Position numbers and translations under genes: made by a program
DNA from: Sindora glabra
Lineage: Eukaryota; Streptophyta; Magnoliopsida; Fabales; Fabaceae
DNA: 64,000 nt
Assembly (NCBI GenBank): GCA_020226215.1
Contig: CM035234.1
Coordinates: forward strand, 54,253,275 to 54,317,274
Direction: 5' to 3'
Shown here: positions 1-13,300 of the stretch, piece by piece
Numbering within the stretch: position 1 is the first letter of the stretch
How the letters are laid out: every line of letters begins with the position of its first letter
Notes under the pieces: generated by a model
Database searches by the model: none
Seen by the model: the letters and a program-made list of their open reading frames with translations, nothing else
What the model was told of the DNA's origin: nothing

Positions 1-3000
1 CAGATTTTTTTTCAACACAAAATGCATCCGAGAAGAGTAGAACTAGAATCAGAATCCAACCTTGCTGCTGGACCATTGAAACTTTGAAAGGCAGGGAAGT
101 GATCCACCACACACCGTTTGCCCTCCATTCTGCCCGCCATTTGCCTCCAGTCCTACATGCACCGATCACTCGTGGTTGCTGTTCAGCCACCCTTCACGTG
201 CCCTGCGCCACTCACTGCCAGCACGGATTTTGGCTTGCTGTTGCTGGAGCTTGGAGCAGAGACCAGAGACAGAGATCAGACAAAGCAGAGAGAGACGAAA
301 GTCCTAGAAAACAGAGAGAAACCAGACGAAGTAGAGAGAGACGAGGTTAGCTGGCTTCTTTGACTTAGCTTTACTTAAATAATTTATTTATATTAATTTT
401 ATTTAGCAAAAAGCTGGCTGGTTGTTCTGTTTCATACTTTCATTTTAAATTTAAACAGTGAATTTAGGCAGACATTTGACTTCATTTGGGGGAAATTTGG
501 AGTGAATTTATTCACATTAATTACTTTATATAATAATTATTTATATTAATTGCTTCATGTTTGATGGAAATTTGAAGTGAATTTAGGCAGTTAATTTGAC
601 TTATTTTTCATGTTTAACTCATTGGCTTTGGAGTGTTTGTTAACTTCGTGAAAATGGCTTCCTCTAGTTCAAGGCTTAATGTGAAAAGAAATTTTTTTTC
701 TAGAAATAGAAGTAATGTGAGTTGGAAGCATAGTTTTGAAGTGGATGAGAATCCTAGACAAGCAAGATGTAGATATTGTGATAAAACAATAAGTGGAGAT
801 GTTTAAAGATTAAAACATCATTTAGTCAGTAGTCACTTAAATATAAGTGCTGTATAAATAAAATGATTGAACATATTTCAAAAGCAATAGAAATTTCATC
901 TTTGAAAGTGACCAATAATGTTGAAGTGGATGCTTCATCTAGTGGAGGAAGCAATGAAAGCATTAAACTTCAAAAGGGATCTTTAGAATCAATGTTAAAG
1001 AATCCCACATCAAGTGTGGGAAAAACTCAAACCACAATCCATTAGATGTTCAAAAAGATTCAAGTGAGGAAGTTTGTCAACAAATATCCAAGTTTTTCTA
1101 TACTAGTGCAATTCCATTCAATTGTGTGAAAAATTTTGAATTTGTAAAGATGTCTCAATTGAATGGGAAATATGGAATTGGATTGAAGCCTCCTTTTTAC
1201 CAAGAGATAAGAGAAAAATATTTGAATCAAGAAGTTACTTGCACCAAGAAATTGCTTGAGGAGCATAAGGAGTAATGGAAGAAAACAAGTTGCACTATCA
1301 TGTCAAATGGTTGGACAGATAAAAAAAAGGCAATCCATATGCAATTTTCTTATCAATAACCCAAATGGTACAATCTTTTTATCATCAATTGATACATCTG
1401 AGTTTTCAAAGACAGCTGAGAAAGTGTTTGAGATGCTAGATGACATTGTTGAACAAGTGGATGAAGAAAATGTTATATAGGTGATTATTGATAATGCTAC
1501 AAATTACAAAGTTGTGGGAGAAATATTAATAGAGAAAAGGAAAACTCTTTTTTGGACTCCTTGTGCTGCTCATTGAATTGACTTGATATTTGAGGATTTT
1601 GAGAAAAAATTGAATATCCATCACTTGACAATTGCTAAAATTAGGAAGATTACAACATATATTTATGGGAGGATCATAATTATTGACATGTTAAGGCACT
1701 TTACAAAAGGTTAGGATTTAATCAAGCTAGCTATCACTCGCTTTGCTACATCCTATTTGACCTTAGGATGCCTTAGCAAAAATAAGGGTGCATTGATAAA
1801 CATGTTTAAGTCAAAACATGGAGATCAAGTAAATTTGCAACTACAAAAGATGGACAGCTTATGCAATCTTGGCAACAAATAGCAAATTTTTGAAAAATGT
1901 CATGACTTACCTTAAAGCTGCATATCTTCTTATGAAGGTCCTTTGATTAGTTGATTTTGATGAAAAACCATCTATGGATTTCATTTATAAAGAAATGGAT
2001 CATGCAAAAGTAAAGATTCAAGCTAATTCCAACAATGTCAAGAAAAGATTAGTAATATAAATTTTAACATTTATAATATATTTTTATTGTTATTCATCCT
2101 TTTTGTTATAAATTATAATGTATATTTGTTGTTATTTGTCCTCTTTGTAGTTACGAGCCTATTTGGAAAATTATTTGATGAGAGGTGGGAGTCTCAACTT
2201 TATAGGCCCTTGCATATAGTAGCATATTATTCGAATCCTTAATTCCATTATAGTCTTGCTTTTAAAGCTAATTTTGAAGTCACCAAAGGACTATTTAAGT
2301 GCTTAGAAAGAATGATACCCAATAAACATGCAAAGACTAAGATTCACGTGCAACTTGATAAATTTAAAGTTAAAAGTGGATTATTTTGCGTTGAAATTGC
2401 TTTGATGACAAAGGACATGAAAGCTCCAACTATGTGGTGGGATTTTTATGGAACAGAATTTTCTGAATTACAAAGGTTTGTCATTCGAATATTGAGCTTG
2501 ACTTATAGTTCTTTAGGGTGTGAATGTAATTGGAGTGCTTTTGAGATGGTAACTTATCAGTATAATCATTCATTTAAATATTGCCTTCTTTGTTTTCATT
2601 ATGCTTCAATCACTCATAAGTCATAATATTTTTGGAAAAAATAGGTTCATACAAAGTAGAGAAATTGTTTGCACCAAAAGAAGATGAATGATTTAATTTT
2701 TGTGATGTACAACCTGAAGTTGAAAGATAGATAAGTTAGAAAATCCATTGAGATAGAAAGCTTTGATAATTTACCCTCTAATGATGAATAGATAGCTGGT
2801 GAAGGGGAAAATTACAATGAGGATACATATGAAGGAAAAGATAATGATGAAGGTGCTGATTTTGTGCTTGAAGATGAAGATAAAGGTGTTGATGGAAAAG
2901 GTGAGGATGGAGATAATGAAGAAGACATGCATTTAGATGAAGTACAATTCCATGAGGATGAGGATGAGAATGAAGATGAATTGGAAGATGTTCAACATGT

Positions 3001-3305
3001 TGAAGATCATGAATTTTATTAAATTATATTGACACCTTATTTTTTAGTATTGTTTGTTTGAAATTTACCAATTTGGATTATTTACAACTTGATAACTTAT
3101 TGTTCCTTTTTAAATTATGACAATATATGTGGCCTTTAATTTTTTATACATATTTAATCACTCAAACTCTATTTCTCTATTTTTCTTACAAAAGATCATA
3201 AGCAAGTATATAAAATATATAATGAAACTTAAGGTAGGATCTTACGATTCCATTACGATCATATGATTTACAATTCCACCCCTCCTTTTTTATCCTAGGT
3301 AGAAT
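1..3305 (+). mobile_element. Decayed hAT transposon (hAT-1), left end not resolved
   Basis: Carries a broken hAT transposase in plus orientation. The first 650 bases look like a leader: a GC-richer stretch to about 350 followed by AT-rich DNA like a 5' UTR intron. The right end is probably near 3240-3300, where short palindromic GATC/TACGATT words cluster before a CCTAGGTAG-like end. No terminal inverted repeat pair or target duplication could be matched, so the left end may lie before position 1. It sits in the intron downstream of PRAT exon 3. Confidence 0.6.
654..3022 (+). pseudogene. hAT transposase pseudogene with BED zinc finger
   Basis: A transposase fossil read in pieces. From the ATG at 654, a BED zinc finger is visible (W-K-H-S-F, then CRYC and RLKHHLVSSH) with a stop at about 805. 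Then comes the DUF659/RNase H-like core (IMSNGWTD near 1300, VIIDNAT near 1485, FWTPCAAH near 1553), and the hAT C-terminal dimerisation region near 2430-2560 (MWWDFYGTE..., LSLTYSSLGCECNWSAFE). It ends with a long Asp/Glu-rich tail (about 2800-3020). Several stops and frameshifts break it. An intron-like AT stretch ending in TTTGTAG lies at about 2053-2150. The protein is of the same broad type as, but clearly divergent from, the transposase at 10379-12909. Confidence 0.8.
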
Positions 3306-3633
3306 CTCAATACTAACAATCATAATAGTAATTCAAAGATGAAATTATTTGTACGAATATTTATAGAGGGAAAAAATTGTATGTAAGAATCATTATTTAG
3401 CGACAAAATTGTAAATTCAACCCAAAAAAAAAAAAAAGGTTTTGTGAGAAAAGAAACAAAAACAAAGTCCTTTTGTTTCTTCAAATTCAATTAGGTATAA
3501 ATATGTTACTAAATCAGACCCTTCTTATTTCTAAAATTGAAATATCATCATGCACCTTTACTATTTTTTTCACATTAATGATAGATGTATATTTTTAATT
3601 TTTGAATACTAATGTTCCTATATGAAATTCATA

Positions 3634-3678
<45 letters not shown>

Positions 3679-4220
3679 GTATGTATCCTAGCCATATCCA
3701 CATCCTAATTTTTTTAAATTATCGTATCTCCATACCCATTTCATACAACTGCTCCATAGATTGTACATGTATCTGACAAGGGTAAACAGCAAATTTATGT
3801 ACTATAACTAAGGAAAAATACTCTCTAACTAGGTATGATTAGGAATACTAAACTACAATTTCACGTTTGGAATCATTAAAAATGAAAGGAAGAAAAAGCA
3901 TACAGCAGAAAACAAAAGGTTATTAACATTCAACATGAAACAATTAAGATATGATGATGAAAAGTTGTTTCAGTGTAAATGCTCAACATTACCTATTGCA
4001 TGGTCCTCAAATATATAAATAGTGGTCTAATAACATTACAGCAAATGGTTCATACATTGAAACTAAGGGGTGAGGAAGAAGAAAGAATAAAACTCATTGA
4101 ATAATCTAATAAAAGATCTTGTCAAGATAAAGCAGGTATTCCATACAGTTTTGAATAATAAAAATTAGACCATAGCGCAACAGAGAAATAGAAATATTAA
4201 CAGAAAGAAAAGAACCGAAC
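3306..4220. other. AT-rich intron or flanking sequence without genes
   Basis: Apart from the microsatellite, no coding or element signature was seen. It should be part of the intron after PRAT exon 3; I searched the minus strand for a fourth exon and found none. Confidence 0.5.
3637..3686. repeat. Compound microsatellite (AT)n(GTAT)n
   Basis: About 15 AT units run directly into five GTAT units. Located in the AT-rich flank of hAT-1. Confidence 0.95.
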
Positions 4221-4325
4221 CTTGCAGACGCCCAAGAATAGCACCAGTGCCAAACCCAGCTATTGCAGAGTTCCACACATCATCAGGTCCTGTTTTTCTA
4301 GTTGCAATCACAAATTCACGTGCCC
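4221..4325 (-). CDS. PRAT gene exon 3
   Basis: 105 bases, phase 1 at both ends, acceptor ATGTCAG and donor GTTCGG. It encodes AREFVIATRKTGPDDVWNS followed by AIAGFGTGAILGRLQG, the third PRAT-like helix. It follows exon 2 in frame although 18.6 kb of inserted DNA separates them, which is the strongest evidence that these pieces are one gene. The following exon was not found in 1-4220. Confidence 0.85.
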
Positions 4326-7300
4326 CTGACATGAGACCAAATTTTTTCAACTCAATCCAACATACTGAATTTATTCCTTCAGGTTTGCTCCACCGGCACA
4401 CTTACAATACACACTTTGGTATTCGATAGGAAAATTGATCTCTTACAAGGATAAATTCCAACATTTAACAATTTTTATTTTTTGTTTTTTTAATCTTCCA
4501 TATAGAATTATTTATTTTCAATTTTGAACCCTTTCAGTTTGACAAATGAAGTTGGTAGGTGAGAATATACAGTGAATTGTGCTTCTATTTCACAGTATTT
4601 TAACATAAGGATTGTTATACCCCCTGAGAATTTAAAAAATAGAAAAAGATCCTAATGTTTCTAAAGAACTAATATTTAGAAGGAAAATACTTATAACATG
4701 ATGTCTGGCCTCTTCTCTAGCAGGCAAAGAGAGATAACGAATTGCCATATAAAAACAAAAGGTTAAAATAAGCTATGAAAGAAAAGAAAAAGTACGGCAA
4801 GGAAAAGCAATATATAAATAATTCAAAATGTAAACACCTAAATATAGTCCGTTACTCCCCTCATTAACCTTGCTTCCAAACAGACTAACCATTAGGTAAT
4901 TCATAAACAAGAACTCTGCATCTAGACTAGTTAGGTCTTGGCCTTTGTTTGCATGTGCTTCCAAAAGCAAACTCACAGCCAAATTGATTCCATATAAATT
5001 GCAATAATCTGAATAACCTGTCAACTTTTTATTCAATTTGAAGTCCCAAGAAGGAGGCATAATTACTTAGCAATAGAGATAGAACTCCATGTCAAAGCAA
5101 TTCATTCAATTCAGTGGTGCATCCTGCATACTAACATTCACTGTTACAACATAAACCCTTGACAAAAGTCCTATACCTTCCATGATGCTTTACATTTCTT
5201 GGACAAATATGCCTTGTATTTAAGATATTCCACACAAAATATCTCCAATGGAGAACATAATTTATTAGTGCATTACATCAAAACCAAGCTAATAGCAAGT
5301 TCTTCTCTAATATACATAGAATAATGGAACAACACATCCCTTTTGAATTAAGAATTGTTGATAATGTAATTAGAGTTTAGGAGGAATAAGAAAGGAGAGG
5401 CACAAAGGAGTGGGAGAGAATGCTAATAATGTATTTCAATAATAATGGTTGTGTTAATAATAATAAATATAACTGAATAGTGTTAATTGTATATGCTGGA
5501 AATTAGCTGGTGATTAGACTAATTAGCAGAAGTTTAGGCATGCTTATTGGGATTTTCTTTGTTAGAATTAAAGGGTATTGATTGTACTTCAACTATATAA
5601 AAGACCAAGGCTAAGATGATTTTCTCGAACCATTTCAAACAATCTCAAGTTGGTATAAAAGCTTTCACATTAAGGAACTCTGCTTCTGCTTCTGCTTTAA
5701 TTCTCCTCTCCCGAGCTTCAAGCTCTTCTTTTTCTCTGCCCAGATTGTCCTATACCCAAAAGCCATTTTCTCTGCCTACATAAAGACCTGTGAAACTACA
5801 TCCTCCAGAATTAAGAACCATTTTCTGCCCAGAATTCTAATTTTCCCATAAAAGACCTCTGAAACTACATCTTCTAGAATTAAGAACCATTTTCTGCCCA
5901 GAATTCTTCTGCATATACAAACCGAAACACAGACCCATCCTCCAGGTTTCTGAATTGTGCATTTTTTTACTCTTTCACAGAAACAGTTCTGATCAGAGAA
6001 TGTTCAGACACAAAACTACTGCTCAATCAGGTTGCTTTGATCCATGGAGCAGCATTGTGATTTTTCAAAAAACACCACTGGAACCAGTACCACTAGCGAA
6101 TTTCCAGCCACCCATGTCAGTGCATACCATCAACATGCCACCTTCCCAAAAGCACATGGCATCCACATGCCACTGTCCTAGGCACGCATGCACTACGCAT
6201 GCCACCACATGTTGGTCATAGCTTCTTGCTAACTCCATTTGTGGTCTTAGTTTGTCAATCCAAGCACTAGATCTCCATATTTTTTTTTCCTGTCAATCCA
6301 TAGCCTTAATTTGCCTTCTGTCCACAGCCTAAAAACCAGGGATAGATAATACCTTCTCTCTCTGACCTTCCTCTCTGATTGATCCTCATAATACGTTCCT
6401 TTTCTTTTAGTTTCCATCATGTCTACTTCTAAACCCAACAATTCTAACAGTATTTTTTCATCCATAATTTTTGGTACTCCCACAATTACTTTGGCAAAAT
6501 TCAATGGGTCCAACTATTCCTCATGGAGTGCTTCCATTTTATTATGGCTCAAGATTCAAGGGTATTCTGAATACTTAACTAAAAAAGTTTGTTGATTAGA
6601 GAAGAATTTGTATTTCCATATCCTTAATTGAGTCAGGCAGTCACTATATATAATATAATACAGAATATATATCATAAGATATAAGTGATGTGAGACATAA
6701 TGCTACTTATTTACTAACACTCCTCCTCAAGCTAGGCTATAGATATCAATTATGCCCAATTTGTTACAAATTTCATCAATCCGTTTTCTTGGAAGAGTTT
6801 TAGTAAATAAATTAGCTAATTATTCCTCAATTCTAATATGTCTAAAACTGATAACCTCTTCTTGTAGCTTTTACCTAACAAAATGACAATCAACCTCTAC
6901 ATGCTTAATTTGTTTGTTAAAAACGGGATTTGAAACAATATGAGTAGTAACTCGATTATCACACCACAATTGTATAATCCTAGAAGTTTTGATGCCAAGT
7001 TGATGAAGAGGTAAGTAACCCATATAAGTTCAGATATTGCATGAGCCATAGCTCAATATTCAGACTTTGTACTAAAGCAAGATATGATTGCTTGTTTCTT
7101 ACTTTTCCATGATACAAAATTTCCTCTAACAAACACACAATACCCAAAAGTAGATCTTTGATCTATAGGACACCCTACCTAATCTGCATCAAAAAAAGCC
7201 TCCACACTGCAACGATCATGATTTTTATATAAAACTCCTCGATCAAGTGCTTTCTTCAAATACTTCAAAATGTGTGTAAGAGCATCCCAATGAAAGGTTC

Positions 7301-10300
7301 TTGGGGAGTTCATAAACTAACTAACCACACTACTGGAAAAGCAATGTCAAGCCTACTTATAGGAAGGTAGTTCAATTTTCCTACCAGTCTCCTATATTGC
7401 TCAAAATCTTCAAGTAACTCCCTATCTTCTAGATTAAGTTTAACATTTATAATCATACGAGTTTCACATGGTTTAACACCAATCATCCCTATTTCTTTCA
7501 AGAGGTCAAGCACATATTTTCCTTAAGACAAGAAAATCCCTTTCTTTCCTCGAATAATCTCAATGCCTAAGAAATACCGAAGTGATTTTAGATCTTTAAT
7601 CTGGAATTTAGCCAGAAAAAAAAATATTTTCAAATGTGAAATGCTCAACTTGTCACTCCCTATAATCACAATATCATCAACATATACAGTTAGAAGAATA
7701 TATCCTGAATTAGATTGTTTGTAAAACACAAAAGTGATTATGATCACTTTTCCTCATTCTAAATTCTGTCACTACTTCACTGAATATTCCAAATCAAGCT
7801 TAAGAAGATTGTTTAAATTTGTATAATGATTTCTTCAAACGTAGTACTTTCCCAAACTCTCCCCTAAGCAACAAACCCAAGTGGTTGCTCCATGTGCACT
7901 TTTTCGTGCAAATCTCCATATAAAAAGGTATTTTTAACATCCAACTGGTGAAGAGACTAATTATTAGTAGTAGCAAAAGAAATAAGTTATCGAACAGAAG
8001 TAATTTTGGCCATGAGGAAAGAAGCCTTTGAGTAATCAACGTCATAGATCTAAGCATATCTTTTAGCTACTAAACGGGCTTTTAAACGAGCAACAGAATC
8101 ATCCGAATTTACTTTCATAGTAAATACTCATTTGTAATCAATGGATTGTTTATCATCAGGTAAAGACACAAGATCTCATGTTTGATTTGCTTCAAGAGTT
8201 ATCATTTCTTCCTCTATAGCAACACATCACTCATCATGAAAAAGTTTCAAAATATGACTTAGGAACAATGATAGTGTCTAAAGAAGCAATAAATAATTGC
8301 GAAGAAGTAGGTAAAGAAGAATAAGACACATAGTTGGAAATAGAATAAGGGTAGCTAAAGTTACCTTTTTGAGTACAAGTACAGATACTTTTTTGGTAAG
8401 CAATAGGTAGATCCAAATCATAAGACACGGGGAGAATCTGATGAGGAAGGAGCCGGAAGGGGAGATGAAGCTAACTGATCATTTGAAATAGTCTTGAGTT
8501 GGTGGCTTATCTGGTGGTACATGCACTTTACGAGAATAAACATATCTAATGAGAGGTTGAATTCAATTTTGGTGTAGAGGAACTTGTGAATCCTGTGAAG
8601 AAGGTGCAAGGAAGTATTCATCAACATATTTTGAATCTAACAAAGTGGAAGAAGATGGAATAGGCCTAAAGAATGGGGTCAATTCAAAAAATGTAATAGA
8701 AGATACAATGTAATGATTCAAGTTATGAGAAAAACACCTATGCCCCTTTTGAGTACGAGAATATTCAAGAAAAATACACTTCGAAGATCGAGGATCTAAT
8801 TTGAATACCTGAGGATGATTATCATGAACAAATTATATACACCTAAAATTACGTGGGGAATAAGAAAAAAGGACTTAGAGGGAAATAAAGTAGAAAAGGG
8901 CACCTAAGGTATATGATTTATCAAGAAACAAGTTGTATAAACTACATCTGCCTAAAAAAATTCAGGAACTTTCATTTGAAATAAAAAGGCACGAGAAACT
9001 TTCATTAAATGTCAATTCTTTCATTTAACTACTCTATTTTGTTGTGGAATAACAATACAGAAAGATTGATGAATTATATTATGGTGTAATAAATAAGTTA
9101 AAAATTGTGCAAAGAAATACTCTTTAGCATTATCACTTTAGAAATTACGAATAGTTGTGTGAAACTAGTTTATAACTTCAGCATGAAAATACAAAAAATA
9201 TTAAATAACTCCAAATGATTTTTCATTAGATAGAGCCCAGTCATTCTTGAATAATCTCCACAAAAGACACAAAATAACAAAAATCAAATTTTCAAACAAC
9301 TGGGCAAAGTCCCTAAATATCCAAATGTACTATCCAAATTGGGGATGAAACTCGTTTATTAATTCCATAGTTATCAATGGCGCGCCATTGCGCGCGCCAT
9401 GGCGCGTTGCGCAGCGCCAGGGAGATCTGCGCCTCGCCATGTCCATTGCGTGGCGAGGATGGGTTGGCGCACGATTGGCGCGCGCCATCTGCGCCATCTG
9501 GGCCATTTCGCAACCTGCGCCATGTGCGCCATTTCATTTTTTGCCAACCTTTAAATAGATTAGGGCAACTTGCATACACACCCAAGCAGAACAAACGAGT
9601 TTCCGATAGACTCTTGACTTCTATTGTGCGGACGACTGGCGATTGGCTTTCCAGCCGCTTTCCGACGACTTTCCGGCAGATTCCGGCGACTTTCCGGCGA
9701 TTAGCCTTTGGTGATGCTGCTCTGTTTCTTCTCCTTTTTTTTCTGCATTTTGTGGCACTATTTCCTCTAATTTTTTTTCTGCCCTTTCTATTGTAATGAA
9801 TAGATATTCTCTGCCTTGTTTTTATTCTTTCTTCTTTTCTTTGATTTTTTCCTGCTTTTGTTTTGATTTAGCAGCTTTGTTTTTTCCATTTTTTTTTCTA
9901 TTCTTTGCTGCTCCTCTGTTTTTATGTCGTTGGGTTGGGAAGGTCCGAAGGTGAAATGCTCTTTGCTTTTTGTTGTGTATTTGGTGTTTGCTGTGGTTTA
10001 TGCTGTTTCCTAGATGGTGTCTTTGTTTGCTTTGTATTTGGTGTTTGCTGTTTGCACTTAATATTCAGCTCTGTTTTATGATTTTATCTTGTTGCTGTCT
10101 GCTTGCTGTTTGCTTGTTTATCTTATTTGCTATTTGATGTTTGCTGTTTCTCATTTCTTTGCTGTTTGCTGTTTGCTATTTCTCATTTCTTTGCTTGCTG
10201 TTTGTTGTTTGCTGTTTGCTGTTTGCTGTTTGCTGCTTCTCATTTCTTTGCTGCTTGCTGTTTGATGTTTGTTGTTTCTTATTTCTTTGCTGGTTGCTGA

Positions 10301-13300
10301 CATGCTGTTACTTTCTTTACTGGTTTCTTATGCAGAATTTTTACTTGTTAGGTTCTTTGACTTCTTAGTTCTTTCTAAATGGCTAGTAAGATAGGTAAGG
10401 ATCCAGCTTGGGCATATTGTTCATTAGCTGATCCTAAAAACAAAAATTCTGTGACGTGCAACTTTTGTGGTAAAGTGACAAGTGGAGGAATTACACGAGC
10501 AAAACAGCATTTGGCCGGAGGTTTTAGAAATACAACAGCATGCCAAAGCTGCCCAGAACATGTGAGGGTGGAGATTAAGAAGCTTGTTGGTGAAAAAAAA
10601 TCATTAAAAGATCGAAGAAACTTGACCGGCCATTTTCCTAGTTATGAAGATCTTGATCTAATGGAAGATGAGGGAGAGGAAGACCCTCAACCATGTCCAA
10701 TTGGAGGTGGCAGCAGTGGCACTAAAAGAAAAGTGTCTTCAAGTTCAAGTAGTGCACAAGCAACAACATGTTCTCAAAGAGGAAGTAGTAAAGCACCTAT
10801 TCAAAGGTCAAGAGGGGTAATAGATGCTTACTTCACTCCAAATCCAGAAGAGGTTGTGAAGCAAAGAAAAGAATCTAGTTCAAGACAAACAACTATGCTT
10901 GATGCATATAAAAAGGAGAAAAGGGAAGAAACTTGCCAACTATTTGCAAGGTGGATGTATGATGCAGGGATTCCTTTTAATGCTGTGAATTATGATAGCT
11001 TTGCAGCTTTCATTGAAAGTGTTGGACAATATGGTCCAAACATGAAGCCACCCACCTATCATGAGGTGAGAGTTCCTTTACTTAAGAAGGAGTTGGAGCA
11101 TACAAACTTGTTGTTAAAAGAATATAGGGAAGAGTGGGCAAAAAAAGGATGTTCCATTATGGCAGATGGTTGGACGGATAGAAGGGGAAGAACATTGATT
11201 AATTTCTTGGTGAATAGTCCAAAAGGTTCCGTCTTCATTGAATCAGTTGATGCTTCATCTTATGTGAAGAGTGGAGCAAAGATGTTTGAATTACTTGATA
11301 AATTTGTCAAGAAGATTGGACCATCCAATGTTATTCAAGTTGTGACCGACAGTGCTTCAAACAATGTTTATGCTGGTAAAAATTTTGTTCTTGTTCTTGT
11401 TCTTGTTCTTATTCTTGTCTTCTTGAATAACTTTTTCTTCCTTTAACAAACTATTAGGTTTTAACTTGCTTTCCTACTTTAACTTTAACAGGAAAATTGT
11501 TGGAAGCAACTTATCCAAATTTATATTGGACTCCATGTGCTGCCCATTGTTTGGATTTAATTTTAGAAGACATATGGAAGATCCCCCTTCTTGCTTCAAC
11601 ATTGAAAAAGGCAATAGCAGTTAGTGGTTATATTTATAACCATGCTGGAGTGTTGAATATGATGAGAAAATTCACTAAAGAAAGAGAATTGCTTAGGCCA
11701 GCAAAAACTAGATTTGCTACTGCTATGATCACACTTTCTAGCATGCACAACCAACAAAGCAATTTGAGGAAGATGTTTGGTTCGGATGAATGGAATAATA
11801 GCAAATGGGCAAAGGATGAAGGAGGCAAAAGAGTAACTCTAATTGTGCAAAGTACTTCATTTTGGAACAATGTGAATTATTCTCTTAAAGTGGGTGCTCC
11901 AATAGTTGAAGTACTTAGGTTGGTTGATGGTGAAAGGAAACCTCCAATGGGATACATTTATGAAGCTATGAATAGAGCAAAAGAAGCCATTGCCAAGGCC
12001 TTTGGTAACAATCAAGATAGATATAAGGAGATTTTTAAAATTATTGATAGAAGATGGGAAGTGCAACTCCATCGCCCTTTGCATGCTGCTGGATACTTCT
12101 TGAATCCGGAGTTCTTTTATGACAATTCTAACATTGACAATGATGAAGAGGTGAATCTTGGTTTAATTAATTGCATTCAGAGGCTAGTTCTTGATATTGC
12201 AATTCAAGATAAAATTTCTGAGGAATTATCAAGATATAGAGATGCTTTAGGCACTTTTGGGACTCATTTGGCCATTAGAAACAGAAAATTAAGGGCACCC
12301 ACTGATTGGTAGGCTACTAATGGTCATTCAGCTCCTAATTTAAGGCTATTTGCTATTAAAGTTCTTAGCCTTACTTGTAGTGCTTCCGGATGTGAAAGAA
12401 ATTGGAGTGTGTTTGAAAATCTCCATACAAAGAGGAGGAATAGGCTTGCTCAATCAAAATTAAATGACTTGGTTTATGTCAAGTACAATAGGGCCTTGAT
12501 GCGAAGATTCAATGAACGTGATTCTATTGATCCAATCTCATTGAAAGAAATTGATGATTGTAATGAGTGGATGCTTGGTAAATTAGAAGAAGAACTTGAT
12601 GCAGCAAATGATCTTGTGTTTGAAGATGATGATCTAACTTGGGGTGATGTAGCTTTAGCTTCTGGAGCTGAAGAAGCTACTCGTACTACTAGAGCATCCA
12701 CTTCCACTCAAGTGACAAAGGGGAAAGGGAAAGGGAAAGAGAAAGTTGGGATGCATGCCATTCAAGAAAAAGAGGAAGAGGCTGAATCAAGGGAAACAAG
12801 TGAAGAAGAGGAGGAAATTGAGAGATTGGAAGATGATGCTAGTGAAGATGAAGCACATCTTGATGAGGAAGAGGAAGATGAAGAGGAATCTCCTAGTACT
12901 AGTCCTTAGGTATGCTTGTTTGATGCTTTCTTTATAAATTATTTGATGATTTATATTTAATATCACTTTATGATAGTATGATTGCATGTTGTTTGTTTCA
13001 AATATTGTGTTTTATGTTTCAATTTAATATTTTATTACTATGCGCCAAAAATGAAATTTCCATGCGCAACGTAGTGCGCAGTGCGCCGTAGCGCCAAGGG
13101 CCTTCATCGCCATTGTGCGCCGTGCGCCATAAATAACTATGATTAATTCTAAGAACATAGAATTGACGATACTGTTTAGCAATTTGACAGGATTCACAAT
13201 CTAAGTGAGAAATAGATTCTAAGTTAGGATATAATTTTTGTAAAGATGTCAATGAAGGATGACCAAAATGACAATGCAGCTGATGTGGAATGAGGGTAAT

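Larger units (their letters stand above)
9366..13141 (+). mobile_element. hAT-2: nearly complete hAT transposon
   Basis: 3776 bp with 18-bp terminal inverted repeats: CATAGTTATCAATGGCGC at the left, and the right end reverse-complemented reads CATAGTTATTTATGGCGC (two differences). A perfect 8-bp target duplication ATTAATTC flanks it (9358-9365, 13142-13149), the length expected of hAT. It has one transposase gene with one intron. It is inserted in the integrase region of Copia B, opposite in strand, so it is the youngest layer of the nest. Confidence 0.95.

Noticed and set aside
84..363. Two overlapping open frames of about 80-88 codons near the window start
   Set aside because: His/Arg/Ser-rich, overlapping in two frames, in the likely leader of hAT-1 followed by a splice-donor-like GAGGTTAG; no domain.
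4247..4429. Plus-strand open frame over PRAT exon 3
   Set aside because: Shadow of the minus-strand exon, which has splice sites and family motifs.
4773..5060. 95-codon minus-strand open frame in intron 2
   Set aside because: No recognised motif, no splice or promoter context, flanked by AT-rich DNA; length possible by chance.
9377..9796. 139-codon open frame at the left end of hAT-2
   Set aside because: Produced by the GC-rich GCGCCA repeat (Arg/Ala/Cys/His-rich) and then a T-rich run; ahead of the true transposase start.
10103..10368. Cys/Leu/Phe-rich frames suggesting a membrane protein
   Set aside because: Direct translation of the TTTGCTG repeat in two frames.
12474..12987. Minus and alternative-frame ORFs over the transposase C-terminus
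   Set aside because: Shadows of the acidic tail coding sequence.
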